Assembly: GCA_964351885.1 (NCBI GenBank)
Contig: CAYGPP010000002.1
Span: 5,474-69,473, forward strand
DNA from: Marinoscillum sp964351885
GTDB lineage: Bacteria > Bacteroidota > Bacteroidia > Cytophagales > Cyclobacteriaceae
Direction of reading: 5' to 3'
DNA length: 64,000 nucleotides
Made by a program: the position numbers and the translations under genes
Notes under the pieces: model-generated
What the model was told of the DNA's origin: nothing
Seen by the model: only the letters and a program-made list of their open reading frames with translations
Databases searched by the model: none
In this document: positions 34,539 through 44,237 of the stretch, one piece after another
How the letters are laid out: the number at the start of each line of letters is the position of its first letter
Position numbering within the stretch: position 1 is the stretch's first letter

Positions 34539-35582
34539 GTGAATGTAGATTATTTGATAGTCGGGCAAGGTATTGCTGGGAGTCTCCTAGCTCTAGAACT
34601 AGAGAAAGCTGGACAGTCGGTAATGGTTCTTAATGAGGAAAAAGAGAATACTTCTTCTAATAGAGCTGCTGGAATCTATAATCCCATCACGGGTCGAAAA
34701 ATGATCAAAACATGGCTGGCTGATGAGTTGTTTTCTGGTTTGGAGCAATACTATTCAGATCTAGAAAAAGAACTTTCTAGTGAATTTCTCTATCCTAAGC
34801 CAATTTACAGGCCGTTCTTTGATTTCGAAGAACAAAATGATTGGTCTGTAAAAGCAACAGAAACAGGCTACAAGAGTTATGTCAAAGATGTAAATTCCAA
34901 AAGCTTGGGCAATCCGGAGATTCATGACCCGGTAGGTGGATTAATGCTTCGTATGTGTGGTTATGTCAATTTGCCTACTATGCTAAGCGCTATTAGAATA
35001 TACTTGATCAATAAGGGAAGTTATAGAGGCGAGGTGTTTAGTTATGAGGATTTGCTTATTGGTGCAACACAAAGTACTTACAAGGAAATTTCCGCTAAAA
35101 AAGTCGTGTTTTGTGAAGGGCCAGATGCCGTAAACAATCCCTTTTGGAAAGATTTGCCTTACAAGCTAGTCAAAGGTGAAATTCTAGAAATCGATTCGAA
35201 TTTATCTGAAGATATGATTTTGAATAGAAGTGTATTTGTACTACCAAAAAATGGAAAATTTCATGTTGGATCTACTTACGATCATCAGACCCTTGATTAT
35301 AAACCATCAGAAAAGGGAATCAAAAACCTCAAAGAGCGGTTACACAAAGTCTATAAAGGAGAATACACGATTGTGAATACAACTGCAGGAGTTAGACCAG
35401 CGACATATGATCGAAGACCTTTTTTGGGAATAAAAAAGGAACAGTCAAGTATTGCAGTCTTTAATGGGTTTGGGACAAAAGGCGTTTCTCTTGTGCCTTA
35501 TTTCGCGCATCACTTTGTAAATTACTTACTAGGTAAAGCTGCCTTGATGCCAGAGGTAGATATTAATAGAGTTTATCAATGA
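34539..35582 (+). CDS. FAD-dependent oxidoreductase (DAO family)
   Basis: 347 residues starting at GTG; no in-frame ATG lies nearby, and the FAD-binding VDYLIVGQGIAGSLLALELEKAG begins at residue 3, so the start is well fixed. Later motifs GIYNPITGRKMIKTW, FHVGSTYDHQ and GVRPATYDRRPFLG match D-amino-acid oxidase/glycine-oxidase-like enzymes. It likely oxidises an amine in the cytoplasm; the substrate is unknown. Its stop overlaps the next start (ATGA). Confidence 0.85.
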   Translation: MNVDYLIVGQGIAGSLLALELEKAGQSVMVLNEEKENTSSNRAAGIYNPITGRKMIKTWLADELFSGLEQYYSDLEKELSSEFLYPKPIYRPFFDFEEQNDWSVKATETGYKSYVKDVNSKSLGNPEIHDPVGGLMLRMCGYVNLPTMLSAIRIYLINKGSYRGEVFSYEDLLIGATQSTYKEISAKKVVFCEGPDAVNNPFWKDLPYKLVKGEILEIDSNLSEDMILNRSVFVLPKNGKFHVGSTYDHQTLDYKPSEKGIKNLKERLHKVYKGEYTIVNTTAGVRPATYDRRPFLGIKKEQSSIAVFNGFGTKGVSLVPYFAHHFVNYLLGKAALMPEVDINRVYQ

Positions 35583-38500
35583 GAGGGTTTTTGCTCACGT
35601 TTATTTTGGTCTTATCAGCATCGGTTAGCGCTGTTGCACAATACTATCATACGCCTTTTGGGCACAACCGAATCCAGTACGACCGATTCGATTGGTACTA
35701 TTATTCCTCCAATAACTTTGACATCTACTATTATCCCGGTGGACATGAATATGCCCAACAGGCCATTAGTTTTTTAGAAGATGAATTCGTCGAACTAACA
35801 GATGTACTTGGTTACGCGCCTTATACCAAAACGAAAATCTTTATTTACAATTCTGTTCAAGACTTACAACAAAGCAATATTGGCATTGGCGGGGATGTAT
35901 TCACAATAGGTGGGAAAACTGACTTTGTAAAACTTCAGGTAGAGATAGCTTATCCCGGCAGTTCTTATGAGTTCCAAAAAGAAATGGTTCATCAACTTGG
36001 ATTCATGCTTATCAATGATATGATGTTTGGTGGTAGCCTAGCGGAGATTTTTCAAAATTCCTATTTACTATCCCTTCCGCAATGGTTTATTGGCGGTGCG
36101 GCTCGCTATATGGCCTTCGGTTGGTCGCAGGAAATGGATGACTATGTCCGTGATTACCTCGCGCGTAAAAAGGTTAATAAGCTGATAAAAATTAAGCAGG
36201 AAGATGCACGCATCATCGGCCAATCTATATGGAATTACATATCGCTACGATACGGTGAAAGTAGTATTTCCAACATTCTCAATTTGACTCGAATAATTAG
36301 GAATGAGGAAAATAGTATCTCAAGCACTTTAGGTATTTCATTTGAAGACTTTTTGAATGACTGGCAGGACTATTATCAAAGCCAAGCTGAAGAAGTAAAT
36401 CAGAATTATCGTACCGCAGAAGAAAGCAATGAAATTGCTGGATATAGGAATCAGGAAGTTTCTATTTCTAATGTGAAAATGAATAGTTCTGGAAAAAAAG
36501 TGGCCTATACCTATCATAAAGATGGAAGATATGAAGTGCGAGTAGTAGACGTAACTCAGGGAAAAGAAGATGTAGTTGCCAAAGGAGGTTACCTCATTAA
36601 CGATCAGCAAATCGATACACAACTGCCAATACTGGATTGGCAAAATGATTATACCCTCGGCGTGGTACTATATAAGCGTGGTGAGCTGTACTTGAATACT
36701 TATGATATCAACACAAAAGCTCGGTTTCAAAAAGCCCTAACGAGATTTCGACAGGTGGAAAGTTTCTGCTTCAATGAAAATGGAAAATTGGCCGTGATCA
36801 GCGGAGACGTAGATGGACAAAATGATTTGTTTTTGGTGAGTATGAGAAGAAATGCACTCAAGCGAATCACTAATGATCTTTATGATGATGTGGATCCTAC
36901 ATTCGTCCCAGGAACAGCAGCGATAGTGTTTAGTTCAAACAGAGAAACAGACTCTGTGACAGTGGGAAAGGTTTCGCTTTCGGAAATTGAGAATAATTAC
37001 AATCTCTTCGTTTATGATTTGGATACTACGACTAATGAATTTCTCCGAATCACCAATACTTACAGTATAGACCGCAAGCCTTTGGCAAAAAACCAGAACG
37101 AAATTTTCTATCTAAGCGACCAGCGAGGCATCTCCAACTTATACAAATACAGCATGTTGGACTCTACTTTCGTGCAAGTGACCAACTTTCAATACAGTCT
37201 TACGGATTATGACCTAAGCTTCGGTGGAGAAAACCAACTAGCGTTTCTCACTTTAGACAAAGGGAGACAAAAGCTTTTTTTGGAAACTCCATTTGATATT
37301 AACAATAACATTTTCACTCCGCAAACAGGAAGGCAACGTGTAAAACAGGCGCGTTTTATCGCTAATAGAATTCCTAGGAGAACCAAAGCGCCTCCTACTC
37401 CTGCGGTACTGAAACCAATAGTTGGTGAGGAATCACAGACTGAATCGGTTATTTCACCAGATCAGTTTTCTTTTGAAGAAACACGACCTGAACCAATCAA
37501 TAGAGTCCAAGATGATGGCTTGATTGATACAGACAATTATGTTTTCGAGGAAGAAGTCAAAACGGAATTTAGACCTGAGTCGTTCTTTTCGAGTTATCGT
37601 AAATATGAAAGAGAGTCCACAATAATTGGCCCGCAGGCGTATGCACCTCAATTCAGCTTTAGTAATTTGGTCACCTCCTTCGGCATTGATCCTATTCGAG
37701 GTTTCAGTATGCTCTTTGAAACTGAAATCACCGACTTATTAGAAAATCATCGCCTTAACGGTGGCGTGCATACCACCACAGATTTTAGAAGTGGTAAAAT
37801 CTATGGTGAATATCAATATCTAAAATATTGGATGGATTTCCGACTCAGATTCGAACGAAATACTTACTATATAGATCCATCCACAAGCATTGTAAGAAAC
37901 AAAAATCCTGAAGATTTTCTCAATCAGCGGTATACATTGAATAAAGTTGAATTGGGCATGGCTATCCCTATTACGAATACTTTCAGAGTAGAATTCTCTC
38001 CCTTTTATGCCGGAACCCAGTTTAGTAATTTGCACAATGAAGCAATAAGTGCAAGGAATACTGCAACCGTACTCGCCCCAAACAACAACGTCCACTATGC
38101 CGGGCTAAGAGGCGCTTTGGTAGTTGATAACACAATAGAAAAGGGATTCAATATTTATCAAGGAACTCGTGGTTTGATTGAATTTGAAAACTATTTGGAC
38201 GTCACTAATTCAAATAAATCATTTTCGAGGCTCAATGTGGATCTTCGCCATTACCAAAAAATTCATAAAGAGCTCACCTTAGCAGGAAGACTCTACTATG
38301 GCAAATCAATGGGCGTTAATAAGCAGAACTATTTGCTTGGTGGAATGAACAATTGGGTTCTGCAGCAATATGCTAATCAAGGCTCGGAAGATCCTTTGGC
38401 CATGGTGAATGCTGTTGACAACAGTGACATACTATTCACCAAATTTGTCACGAACCTCAGAGGGTTTGATTACAACGAAATATATGGGTCTAACGTGTTA

Positions 38501-38854
38501 GTATTTAATGCAGAGCTTCGCTTTCCAATATTTAGATACTTGTCCAATACGCCTATCAACTCTGCTTTCCTCCGTAATTTCCAGATCATCGGGTTCTATG
38601 ATATTGGTTCGGCATGGACAGGTAGATCACCCTTCAGCGAAGAAGGCAGCACTTTTACAAAAAAATACTTCGTGCCAGGCAGACCTTTTAATGCTGAAAT
38701 AGCAGATTTCCAAAATCCCTGGCTGGCCAGCTATGGCTTTGGGTTACGAACAGTTCTTATGGGTTATTATGTGAAGATAGATATAGCGAACCCAATCAAA
38801 GATTTTGAGATTCGAGATTCGAGATTTCACCTTACTCTCGGATTAGATTTCTAA
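35579..38854 (+). CDS. Large outer-membrane protein: degenerate gluzincin + TolB-like propeller + C-terminal barrel
   Basis: 1091 residues. A signal peptide (1-21) is followed by a peptidase-MA-like domain (about 25-275), in which the zinc motif HExxH is degenerate (MVHQLGF), so catalysis is doubtful. A TolB/PD40 propeller (about 290-600; DDVDPTFVPGTAAIVFSSNRE, YLSDQRGISNLYKY) and a proline/charge-rich linker follow. The last about 400 residues resemble a BamA/TamA-like surface-antigen barrel (LRGFDYNEIYGSNVLVFNAELRFPIF, IGFYDIGSAW). This architecture recurs in Bacteroidota, with unknown role; an envelope assembly function is possible. Confidence 0.8.
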   Translation: MRGFLLTFILVLSASVSAVAQYYHTPFGHNRIQYDRFDWYYYSSNNFDIYYYPGGHEYAQQAISFLEDEFVELTDVLGYAPYTKTKIFIYNSVQDLQQSNIGIGGDVFTIGGKTDFVKLQVEIAYPGSSYEFQKEMVHQLGFMLINDMMFGGSLAEIFQNSYLLSLPQWFIGGAARYMAFGWSQEMDDYVRDYLARKKVNKLIKIKQEDARIIGQSIWNYISLRYGESSISNILNLTRIIRNEENSISSTLGISFEDFLNDWQDYYQSQAEEVNQNYRTAEESNEIAGYRNQEVSISNVKMNSSGKKVAYTYHKDGRYEVRVVDVTQGKEDVVAKGGYLINDQQIDTQLPILDWQNDYTLGVVLYKRGELYLNTYDINTKARFQKALTRFRQVESFCFNENGKLAVISGDVDGQNDLFLVSMRRNALKRITNDLYDDVDPTFVPGTAAIVFSSNRETDSVTVGKVSLSEIENNYNLFVYDLDTTTNEFLRITNTYSIDRKPLAKNQNEIFYLSDQRGISNLYKYSMLDSTFVQVTNFQYSLTDYDLSFGGENQLAFLTLDKGRQKLFLETPFDINNNIFTPQTGRQRVKQARFIANRIPRRTKAPPTPAVLKPIVGEESQTESVISPDQFSFEETRPEPINRVQDDGLIDTDNYVFEEEVKTEFRPESFFSSYRKYERESTIIGPQAYAPQFSFSNLVTSFGIDPIRGFSMLFETEITDLLENHRLNGGVHTTTDFRSGKIYGEYQYLKYWMDFRLRFERNTYYIDPSTSIVRNKNPEDFLNQRYTLNKVELGMAIPITNTFRVEFSPFYAGTQFSNLHNEAISARNTATVLAPNNNVHYAGLRGALVVDNTIEKGFNIYQGTRGLIEFENYLDVTNSNKSFSRLNVDLRHYQKIHKELTLAGRLYYGKSMGVNKQNYLLGGMNNWVLQQYANQGSEDPLAMVNAVDNSDILFTKFVTNLRGFDYNEIYGSNVLVFNAELRFPIFRYLSNTPINSAFLRNFQIIGFYDIGSAWTGRSPFSEEGSTFTKKYFVPGRPFNAEIADFQNPWLASYGFGLRTVLMGYYVKIDIANPIKDFEIRDSRFHLTLGLDF

Positions 38855-38859
38855 ATTCG
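38852..38859 (+). promoter_or_regulatory. Possible -7 box abutting the YicC gene
   Basis: TAAATTCG overlaps the preceding stop codon and ends three bases before the ATG at 38863. It has the same C variant as the rpoD box. Weak on its own; it is listed because three other genes show the same spacing. Confidence 0.25.
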
Positions 38860-38862
38860 CAG

Positions 38863-39735
38863 ATGCTTAATTCAATGACAGGCTTCGGTTCATCTGAAGC
38901 GACCTCCGATCAGTACACCGTAAAAGTCGAGATCAAGACCCTCAACAGTAAGTTTCTAGATCTAGTCGCAAGATTTCCGCGAGAGCTGTCGGATAGGGAA
39001 GCGGATATTAAAAATCTGGCCACTGAGCATTTGAAAAGAGGAAAAGTCAACCTCTCGATAGATATAATCCCAACGACCACCGAGAACTCAGGTGCATTAG
39101 TCAATAAGGAATTATTCAAATCATATTATACGCAATTCATAGATCTAGCCAAAGAAGTTGGAGCGGATACTAAGGACGTGTTCCGATTGGCTCTTCACTC
39201 TCCAGACGTGATCGCACCTGAACCCATGCCAGTAGATTTAGATTGGATCCTGATCAAATCTGTCTTGCTAGAGGCTCTGGATAAATGCAATGAATTCAGA
39301 ATTCAAGAAGGAAGAAGCTTACAGGAAAAATTCTCTTCCTACCTGGATACGATTGCGAAAGGATTAGATGTGGTGACTAGTCAGGATGCCAACAGAATAG
39401 CGCAAATCAAAGACCGCATCTCTACCAATCTTGACGAGATCGCAGAAAAAACTAAAGTAGACCAAAATCGATTCGAACAGGAATTGATATACTACATAGA
39501 GAAAATAGATATCACCGAGGAAAAAGTAAGACTTGGAGGACATCTGAAATATTTCAGAGAAGTCATGGAGTCAGGCTCTATGCAAGGCAAGAAATTAGGT
39601 TTTATCTCTCAAGAGATCGGACGTGAGATCAACACCATTGGTGCTAAAGCCAACGATGCGCTGATTCAAAGAGAAGTAGTCCAGATGAAGGATGAACTTG
39701 AGAAGATCAAAGAACAGTGCATGAATATTATTTGA
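38863..39735 (+). CDS. yicC: YicC/YloC family endoribonuclease
   Basis: 290 residues, usual length. The N-terminal MLNSMTGFGSSE and VEIKTLNSKFLDLVARFPRELSDRE are the family signature. The C-terminal DUF1732 part has EELIYYIEK-like DITEEKVRLGGHLKYFREVMES and GKKLGFISQEIGREINTIGAKAND. The E. coli homologue is an RNase involved in sRNA turnover. Cytoplasmic. It ends a plus-strand run closed by a strong terminator. Confidence 0.93.
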   Translation: MLNSMTGFGSSEATSDQYTVKVEIKTLNSKFLDLVARFPRELSDREADIKNLATEHLKRGKVNLSIDIIPTTTENSGALVNKELFKSYYTQFIDLAKEVGADTKDVFRLALHSPDVIAPEPMPVDLDWILIKSVLLEALDKCNEFRIQEGRSLQEKFSSYLDTIAKGLDVVTSQDANRIAQIKDRISTNLDEIAEKTKVDQNRFEQELIYYIEKIDITEEKVRLGGHLKYFREVMESGSMQGKKLGFISQEIGREINTIGAKANDALIQREVVQMKDELEKIKEQCMNII

Positions 39736-39787
39736 GCCGTAAGAATGAAATCAAAATCGGCAATTTATTCTGCGAATGCATGAAACT

Positions 39788-39824
39788 AAAAGAGCCATGA
39801 AGAATAATTCTTCATGGCTCTTTT
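39788..39824. terminator. Strong bidirectional terminator between yicC and the DUF2911 gene
   Basis: A perfect 17-bp stem with loop TAA, beginning AAAAGAGCCATG and ending CATGGCTCTTTT. The A- and T-runs at its edges let it work in both directions for the convergent genes. Confidence 0.92.
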
Positions 39825-39843
39825 CATTCAAATTCCATCTTAA

Positions 39844-40371
39844 TCAGTCGATATCAAAGCTTGCTAACACCTTATCCCAAGCGAAGCTCACTATGCCTTC
39901 TGAGTCAATATCGATAGTGAAAAGTTCAACTGATTCTTCAGTCATTTCGGGACTTACCTTGATTCGCAGCGCATCCATACCTTCGTCATAGTTGTAATGT
40001 CCCCACTGATCCCAAGTCTTATTGAAAATAATCGTCCATTCCGAATCTCCCGCGATCGTAAATACGGAATACTTCCCCTTGGCTAATTCTTCCCCTTCTA
40101 TCATCACATCATTCGACACCTCAATCCAAGTAGCTTCGTTAGCTCCAGTACGCCACACTTTTCCATAAGGAATAAGTCCATCCAATACTTTACGCCCTTT
40201 CACTCCTGGCTGGCTATAATCAATGGTGATAGTCGTACCATTAACGATTTCAGTCACCTGAGCTGGAGGACTAGGTCGCTTTTTTTTGTCTTTCTGTGCT
40301 TCGGCTGCCAGCGCTAACACCATGATAAGTGTGGCCGAAAGGATTATTCTGAGTCTTGATTGCATGTTCAT
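39844..40371 (-). CDS. DUF2911 domain secreted protein
   Basis: 175 residues. A signal peptide (about 1-26, ending AAEAQ) precedes one DUF2911 domain: ITIDYSQPGVKGRKVLDGLIPYGKVWRTGANEAT, KGKYSVFTI and WTIIFNKTWDQWGHYNY are the family blocks. The function is unknown. It is bounded by the terminator downstream and a 157-bp spacer upstream that contains the second GC-rich repeat. It is probably transcribed alone. Confidence 0.88.
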   Translation of the reverse strand: MNMQSRLRIILSATLIMVLALAAEAQKDKKKRPSPPAQVTEIVNGTTITIDYSQPGVKGRKVLDGLIPYGKVWRTGANEATWIEVSNDVMIEGEELAKGKYSVFTIAGDSEWTIIFNKTWDQWGHYNYDEGMDALRIKVSPEMTEESVELFTIDIDSEGIVSFAWDKVLASFDID

Positions 40372-40442
40372 AATTTATGGTTTAGTTCTCTCACGTTTTA
40401 AAATGATTTTTGTTCGGAGAGAAGCAATGAAGCCTTATCGCC

Positions 40443-40489
40443 GACTCCAGTCCGGCTGTCCGCTCCTATGGACGCTTCACTTCCGTCCG
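40443..40489 (-). repeat. GC-rich dispersed element, copy 2
   Basis: Read on the minus strand, the core runs from CGGACGGAAG to GACTGGAGTC and contains two possible small hairpins: GGACG / CGTCC with a 9-nt loop, and GCCGG / TCGGC with a 7-nt loop (slightly past the core). It resembles the element at 16879-16926 in the opposite orientation. It lies in the spacer between purD and the DUF2911 gene, which otherwise shows nothing I can name. Confidence 0.45.
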
Positions 40490-40528
40490 CTCTATTTTGA
40501 GACGCCACCTCTCTAGCAGACATGACTC

Positions 40529-41815
40529 CTACTGTCCTAATTCCTGCAAGTCCTTACCTATATCTTTTCGGTAGTTGATTCCTTGCCATTTTACTTTTTC
40601 TGCTGACTTATAGCAATTACTTAGTGCTTCAGATAAATTCTTGCCCAAACCTGTTAAAGCCATCACACGGCCTCCATTGGTAACTAACTTCCCGTCGATA
40701 CTCCTAGTCCCGGCGTGAAAGGGAATAACAGACTTGATCTCCCCTTCTATAGTAATCTCTTTCCCTTTTTCATAAGCTTCTGGATAACCACCGGCTACTA
40801 GCACCAAAGTAGCAGCCGTATAAGGCTCTATTTCCAGTTCAAAATCTCCAAGCTTTCCTTCAGCGGCAGCCACGAGTAATTTAAGCATATCAGATTTAAT
40901 CCGTGGAAGAACCACCTCAGTTTCAGGATCTCCCATACGCACATTATATTCAATGACCTTTGGCTTCCCTCCACTATTCATCAAACCAATGAAGATAAAC
41001 CCACAGTAATCCATCCCTTCTGCTTGGATACCTTCTACTGTCGGTTTTACGACTTCCTCTTCCACTCGCATCATGAAATCTCTGTCTGCAAAGATCACTG
41101 GAGAGATAGCTCCCATACCGCCAGTATTCAATCCAGTATCACCGTCACCTATTCTTTTATAGTCTTTGGCTTCAGGTAGTATCACATAATCCTTCCCATC
41201 TGTTAATACGAATACAGATACTTCAATACCTGTTAAAAACTCTTCAATCAACACTTTGGCACTCGCTTCTCCAAACTGCTTATTTAAAATCAATTCATCC
41301 AGGTTTTGCTTGGCTTCATCAATATCTTCAGTGATTAAGACTCCTTTACCGGCTGCTAATCCATCCGCTTTGAGTACATACGGTGGCTTCAAGCTTTCAA
41401 GAAAGGTGTAACCATCCTTGATATTTGAAGCATCAAAGACTTTAGCGACAGCAGTCGGAATTCCATATTTATTCATGAATTCCTTAGCTACCTCCTTACT
41501 TCCTTCTAGGATCGCACCACTTTTGGCTGGCCCTACGATCAAGAGATTTTTCAATTCTGACAAAGCTTTCAGATCATCTACCAGACCTTCTACCAAAGGC
41601 ACTTCTGGCCCCACTACTACCAGCTCAATCTTATTGGCGAGAATGGTATGTTTCAGCTCCTCTATATTTGATATGTCAATTGCTAGATTAATTGCTAAAG
41701 GTTCGGTGCCTCCATTTCCTGGAGCGATAAAAATCTTTCCGCATTTTGGGCTTTGTTTTAATTTCCATACGAAAGCATGCTCTCTACCTCCTGATCCGAT
41801 AATAAGTACGTTCAT
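40529..41815 (-). CDS. purD: Phosphoribosylamine--glycine ligase
   Basis: 428 residues from the ATG at 41815, which gives the usual MNVLIIGSGGREHA; a TTG at 41830 is less likely. Other family blocks are PPYVLKADGLAAGKGVLI, GDTGLNTGGMGAISP and IEYNVRMGDPETEVVLPRI (ATP-grasp Mg2+ ligands). It makes GAR, the second step of purine synthesis. No other pur gene is adjacent. It has a TATTTTTG box 35 bp upstream. Confidence 0.97.
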   Translation of the reverse strand: MNVLIIGSGGREHAFVWKLKQSPKCGKIFIAPGNGGTEPLAINLAIDISNIEELKHTILANKIELVVVGPEVPLVEGLVDDLKALSELKNLLIVGPAKSGAILEGSKEVAKEFMNKYGIPTAVAKVFDASNIKDGYTFLESLKPPYVLKADGLAAGKGVLITEDIDEAKQNLDELILNKQFGEASAKVLIEEFLTGIEVSVFVLTDGKDYVILPEAKDYKRIGDGDTGLNTGGMGAISPVIFADRDFMMRVEEEVVKPTVEGIQAEGMDYCGFIFIGLMNSGGKPKVIEYNVRMGDPETEVVLPRIKSDMLKLLVAAAEGKLGDFELEIEPYTAATLVLVAGGYPEAYEKGKEITIEGEIKSVIPFHAGTRSIDGKLVTNGGRVMALTGLGKNLSEALSNCYKSAEKVKWQGINYRKDIGKDLQELGQ

Positions 41816-41850
41816 TGATTTATTTGACAATTGGACATAAAAAAACCGCC

Positions 41851-41858
41851 CAAAAATA
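41851..41858 (-). promoter_or_regulatory. Candidate -7 promoter box of purD
   Basis: Minus-strand TATTTTTG (41858-41851) matches TAnnTTTG in the 78-bp gap after recQ and leaves a leader of roughly 30 nt. Confidence 0.45.
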
Positions 41859-41893
41859 GACGGTATCTAATTAAGATTATCCGCATTTAATAA

Positions 41894-44074
41894 TTAATGC
41901 GCATGCTCGGACATGAATTTGATTCGCATCAAGCGGACTTCATCTTCTGAGTAAAACTCCTTCAATTCCTCCATCGCATCTTTGATACTATCAGATTCAG
42001 CAGTCATGAAATAATCAGTAATGTCATCTTGGCGGTCATCATCAAGCAACTGGTCGATATAATAGTCCAGATTCAACTTTGTACCTCCGTAGCAAATATT
42101 CTCGATCTCCTCTACGAGCTTTTCATATTTCATTCCTCTTGTCTCCGCAATCTCTTCCAAGTCCATCTGACGGTCTATCTGCTGTATAATCAATATCTTA
42201 TTCTTAGATTTTACTCCTGCAGTTTTCACCAAGACATCTGACGCGGTGAGTATATCATTCTCATCCACATACTTCTCTATCATCTCTAGAAAGGGCTTGC
42301 CAAATTTTTTGGCCTTGCTCTCTCCTACACCAATGATTTTGATCAAATCATCCATGGTAGTCGGAAACAAAGTAGACATCTCTTCCATAGATGGATCCTG
42401 AAAGATCACATATGGAGGCAAATCCTTCTGTTTTGCTACCTTCTTTCGCAAGCTCTTGATCATATCAAAGAGTGTCTTGTCGTAGGCAGTGGTATTAATT
42501 ATTTCTTTTTCCGACTCTTCTTCTTCACCCTCTTCTTCATATTTATGATCCTTGTATAGTTCAAGGTGAAATGGATCGGCCAAAAAATCTTTTCCTTTTT
42601 GAGTTAGTAGAAATATCCCAGGTTGATCTATATCTTTAGCAATAAAATCTTTGAGTAAAGTCTGGCGAATAATGGACTTCCAAAAATGCTCGTCTTGCTC
42701 TTTCCCTGCACCAAAAACTTCAAGACCATCATGGCCATAACTCATTACATGCTCAGTCTTGATCCCTAGCAGCACCTTAGACAAATGATTCAATGTAAAT
42801 CTCTCATTAGTCTGACCCACTACTTTTATGGCTAGCATGACGTATTTCGAACCATCAAAATGCTCCCTTTTGTGGGTACAATTATCACAACCTTCACAAT
42901 TGTCCATCGGGAAGTCCTCACCGAAGTAGTGCATTAATTGTGTTCTTCGACACACTGCCGATTCGGCATAAAGAGCCATTTCATCCAGGAGGTATCTAGC
43001 ATTCTCTCTCTCTGCGACTGCTTTATCCTTATTGAATTTTTCAAGCTTGAGGATGTCATTATAGCTGTAAAACATCACCACTTTACTCATTATACCATCT
43101 CTACCAGCCCTACCAGTCTCCTGATAGTATCCTTCAATCGACTTAGGCACATCATAATGAACCACAAATCGTACATCTGGTTTATCTATTCCCATTCCAA
43201 AGGCTATCGTGGCGACTATTACATCCACATCCTCATTAAGAAACGCATCTTGATTTTTAATTCTCACCGCTGCATCCATTCCTGCGTGATATGGAGCGAC
43301 ATTTACACCATTTACTTTCAAGAATCCAGCAATCTCCTCAACCTTTTTTCTACTCAAACAATAAATAATACCTGACTCACCCTTGTGTTCCTTGACCACA
43401 CGAATCAGTTGCTTTTTAGCTTCTTTCTTCGGTTTTACCTCATAAAAAAGATTCGTACGATTGAAGGAGGATTGAAAAACGCTTGCGTCTTCCATTTCCA
43501 AATTCTTCTGAATATCAATCTGAACTTTTGGGGTGGCTGTTGCAGTCAGCGCCACAATCGGAATACTCCCAAGCTCTTTGATGATAGATTTTATCTTCCT
43601 GTATTCAGGTCGAAAGTCATGCCCCCATTCAGAAATACAGTGTGCTTCATCCACCGCAACGAAGGAAAGATTCGCCTTTTTCAAAAAATTTAGATTTGAC
43701 TCTTTTGTAAGACTTTCAGGTGCTACGTATAGAAGCTTAACTTCTCCAGAAAGTGTCTCATTCTTAACCTTGGTAATCTCACCCTTGGTTAAAGTGCTAT
43801 TGAGGAACTTGGCATTCACTCCAACTGCATTCATCTGATCTACCTGATTTTTCATCAACGCAATCAAAGGTGAAATCACAATTGCTGTACCTTCTTTTAC
43901 TATCGCTGGTAGCTGATAGCATAGCGATTTCCCTGCACCAGTAGGCATGATAACGAAGGTGTTTTTACCTGCCATAACATGCTCAATAATCTTCTCCTGA
44001 GTCCCTCTGAATGTGCTAAATCCAAAGACTTTTTTGAGTGTTTCTTTTAGTTGGTAATCTGTTCCTGTCTCCAT
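41894..44074 (-). CDS. recQ: ATP-dependent DNA helicase RecQ
   Basis: 726 residues. The helicase core has MPTGAGKSLCYQLPA (Walker A), VDEAHCISEWGHDFRPEYR (DEAH) and YYQETGRAGRDG (motif VI). The RQC zinc site is present (CRRTQLMHYFGEDF, CEGCDNC), followed by the winged helix and an HRDC domain (about 525-605, LPPYVIFQDPSMEEM). A further helical tail of about 100 residues is common in Bacteroidota RecQ. It unwinds DNA during recombination and fork repair. Confidence 0.96.
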   Translation of the reverse strand: METGTDYQLKETLKKVFGFSTFRGTQEKIIEHVMAGKNTFVIMPTGAGKSLCYQLPAIVKEGTAIVISPLIALMKNQVDQMNAVGVNAKFLNSTLTKGEITKVKNETLSGEVKLLYVAPESLTKESNLNFLKKANLSFVAVDEAHCISEWGHDFRPEYRKIKSIIKELGSIPIVALTATATPKVQIDIQKNLEMEDASVFQSSFNRTNLFYEVKPKKEAKKQLIRVVKEHKGESGIIYCLSRKKVEEIAGFLKVNGVNVAPYHAGMDAAVRIKNQDAFLNEDVDVIVATIAFGMGIDKPDVRFVVHYDVPKSIEGYYQETGRAGRDGIMSKVVMFYSYNDILKLEKFNKDKAVAERENARYLLDEMALYAESAVCRRTQLMHYFGEDFPMDNCEGCDNCTHKREHFDGSKYVMLAIKVVGQTNERFTLNHLSKVLLGIKTEHVMSYGHDGLEVFGAGKEQDEHFWKSIIRQTLLKDFIAKDIDQPGIFLLTQKGKDFLADPFHLELYKDHKYEEEGEEEESEKEIINTTAYDKTLFDMIKSLRKKVAKQKDLPPYVIFQDPSMEEMSTLFPTTMDDLIKIIGVGESKAKKFGKPFLEMIEKYVDENDILTASDVLVKTAGVKSKNKILIIQQIDRQMDLEEIAETRGMKYEKLVEEIENICYGGTKLNLDYYIDQLLDDDRQDDITDYFMTAESDSIKDAMEELKEFYSEDEVRLMRIKFMSEHAH

Positions 44075-44187
44075 CTTATTCGCTTCACTAGTAGAAATAG
44101 AATTTACTAAATTCCGAGCGATCTATTCCAATTTTTTTGACAATTATTAAACTGCACCCGACCACCTGAGACTTATCTGCGTTCGTA

Positions 44188-44195
44188 TATCTTTG
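44188..44195 (+). promoter_or_regulatory. Candidate -7 promoter box of manC
   Basis: TATCTTTG matches TAnnTTTG and ends 42 nt before the manC ATG in the 163-bp divergent spacer with recQ. Nothing else is recognisable in this spacer. Confidence 0.45.
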
Positions 44196-44237
44196 TGCGA
44201 CTTAATCACGCCAATAGCGTAATAGAAACACCAAGAA

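Noticed and set aside
41837..41870. Short ACCG / CGGT inverted repeat upstream of purD as a riboswitch or attenuator.
   Set aside because: Only four pairs, and it overlaps the -7 promoter box. It does not fit the purine riboswitch core.
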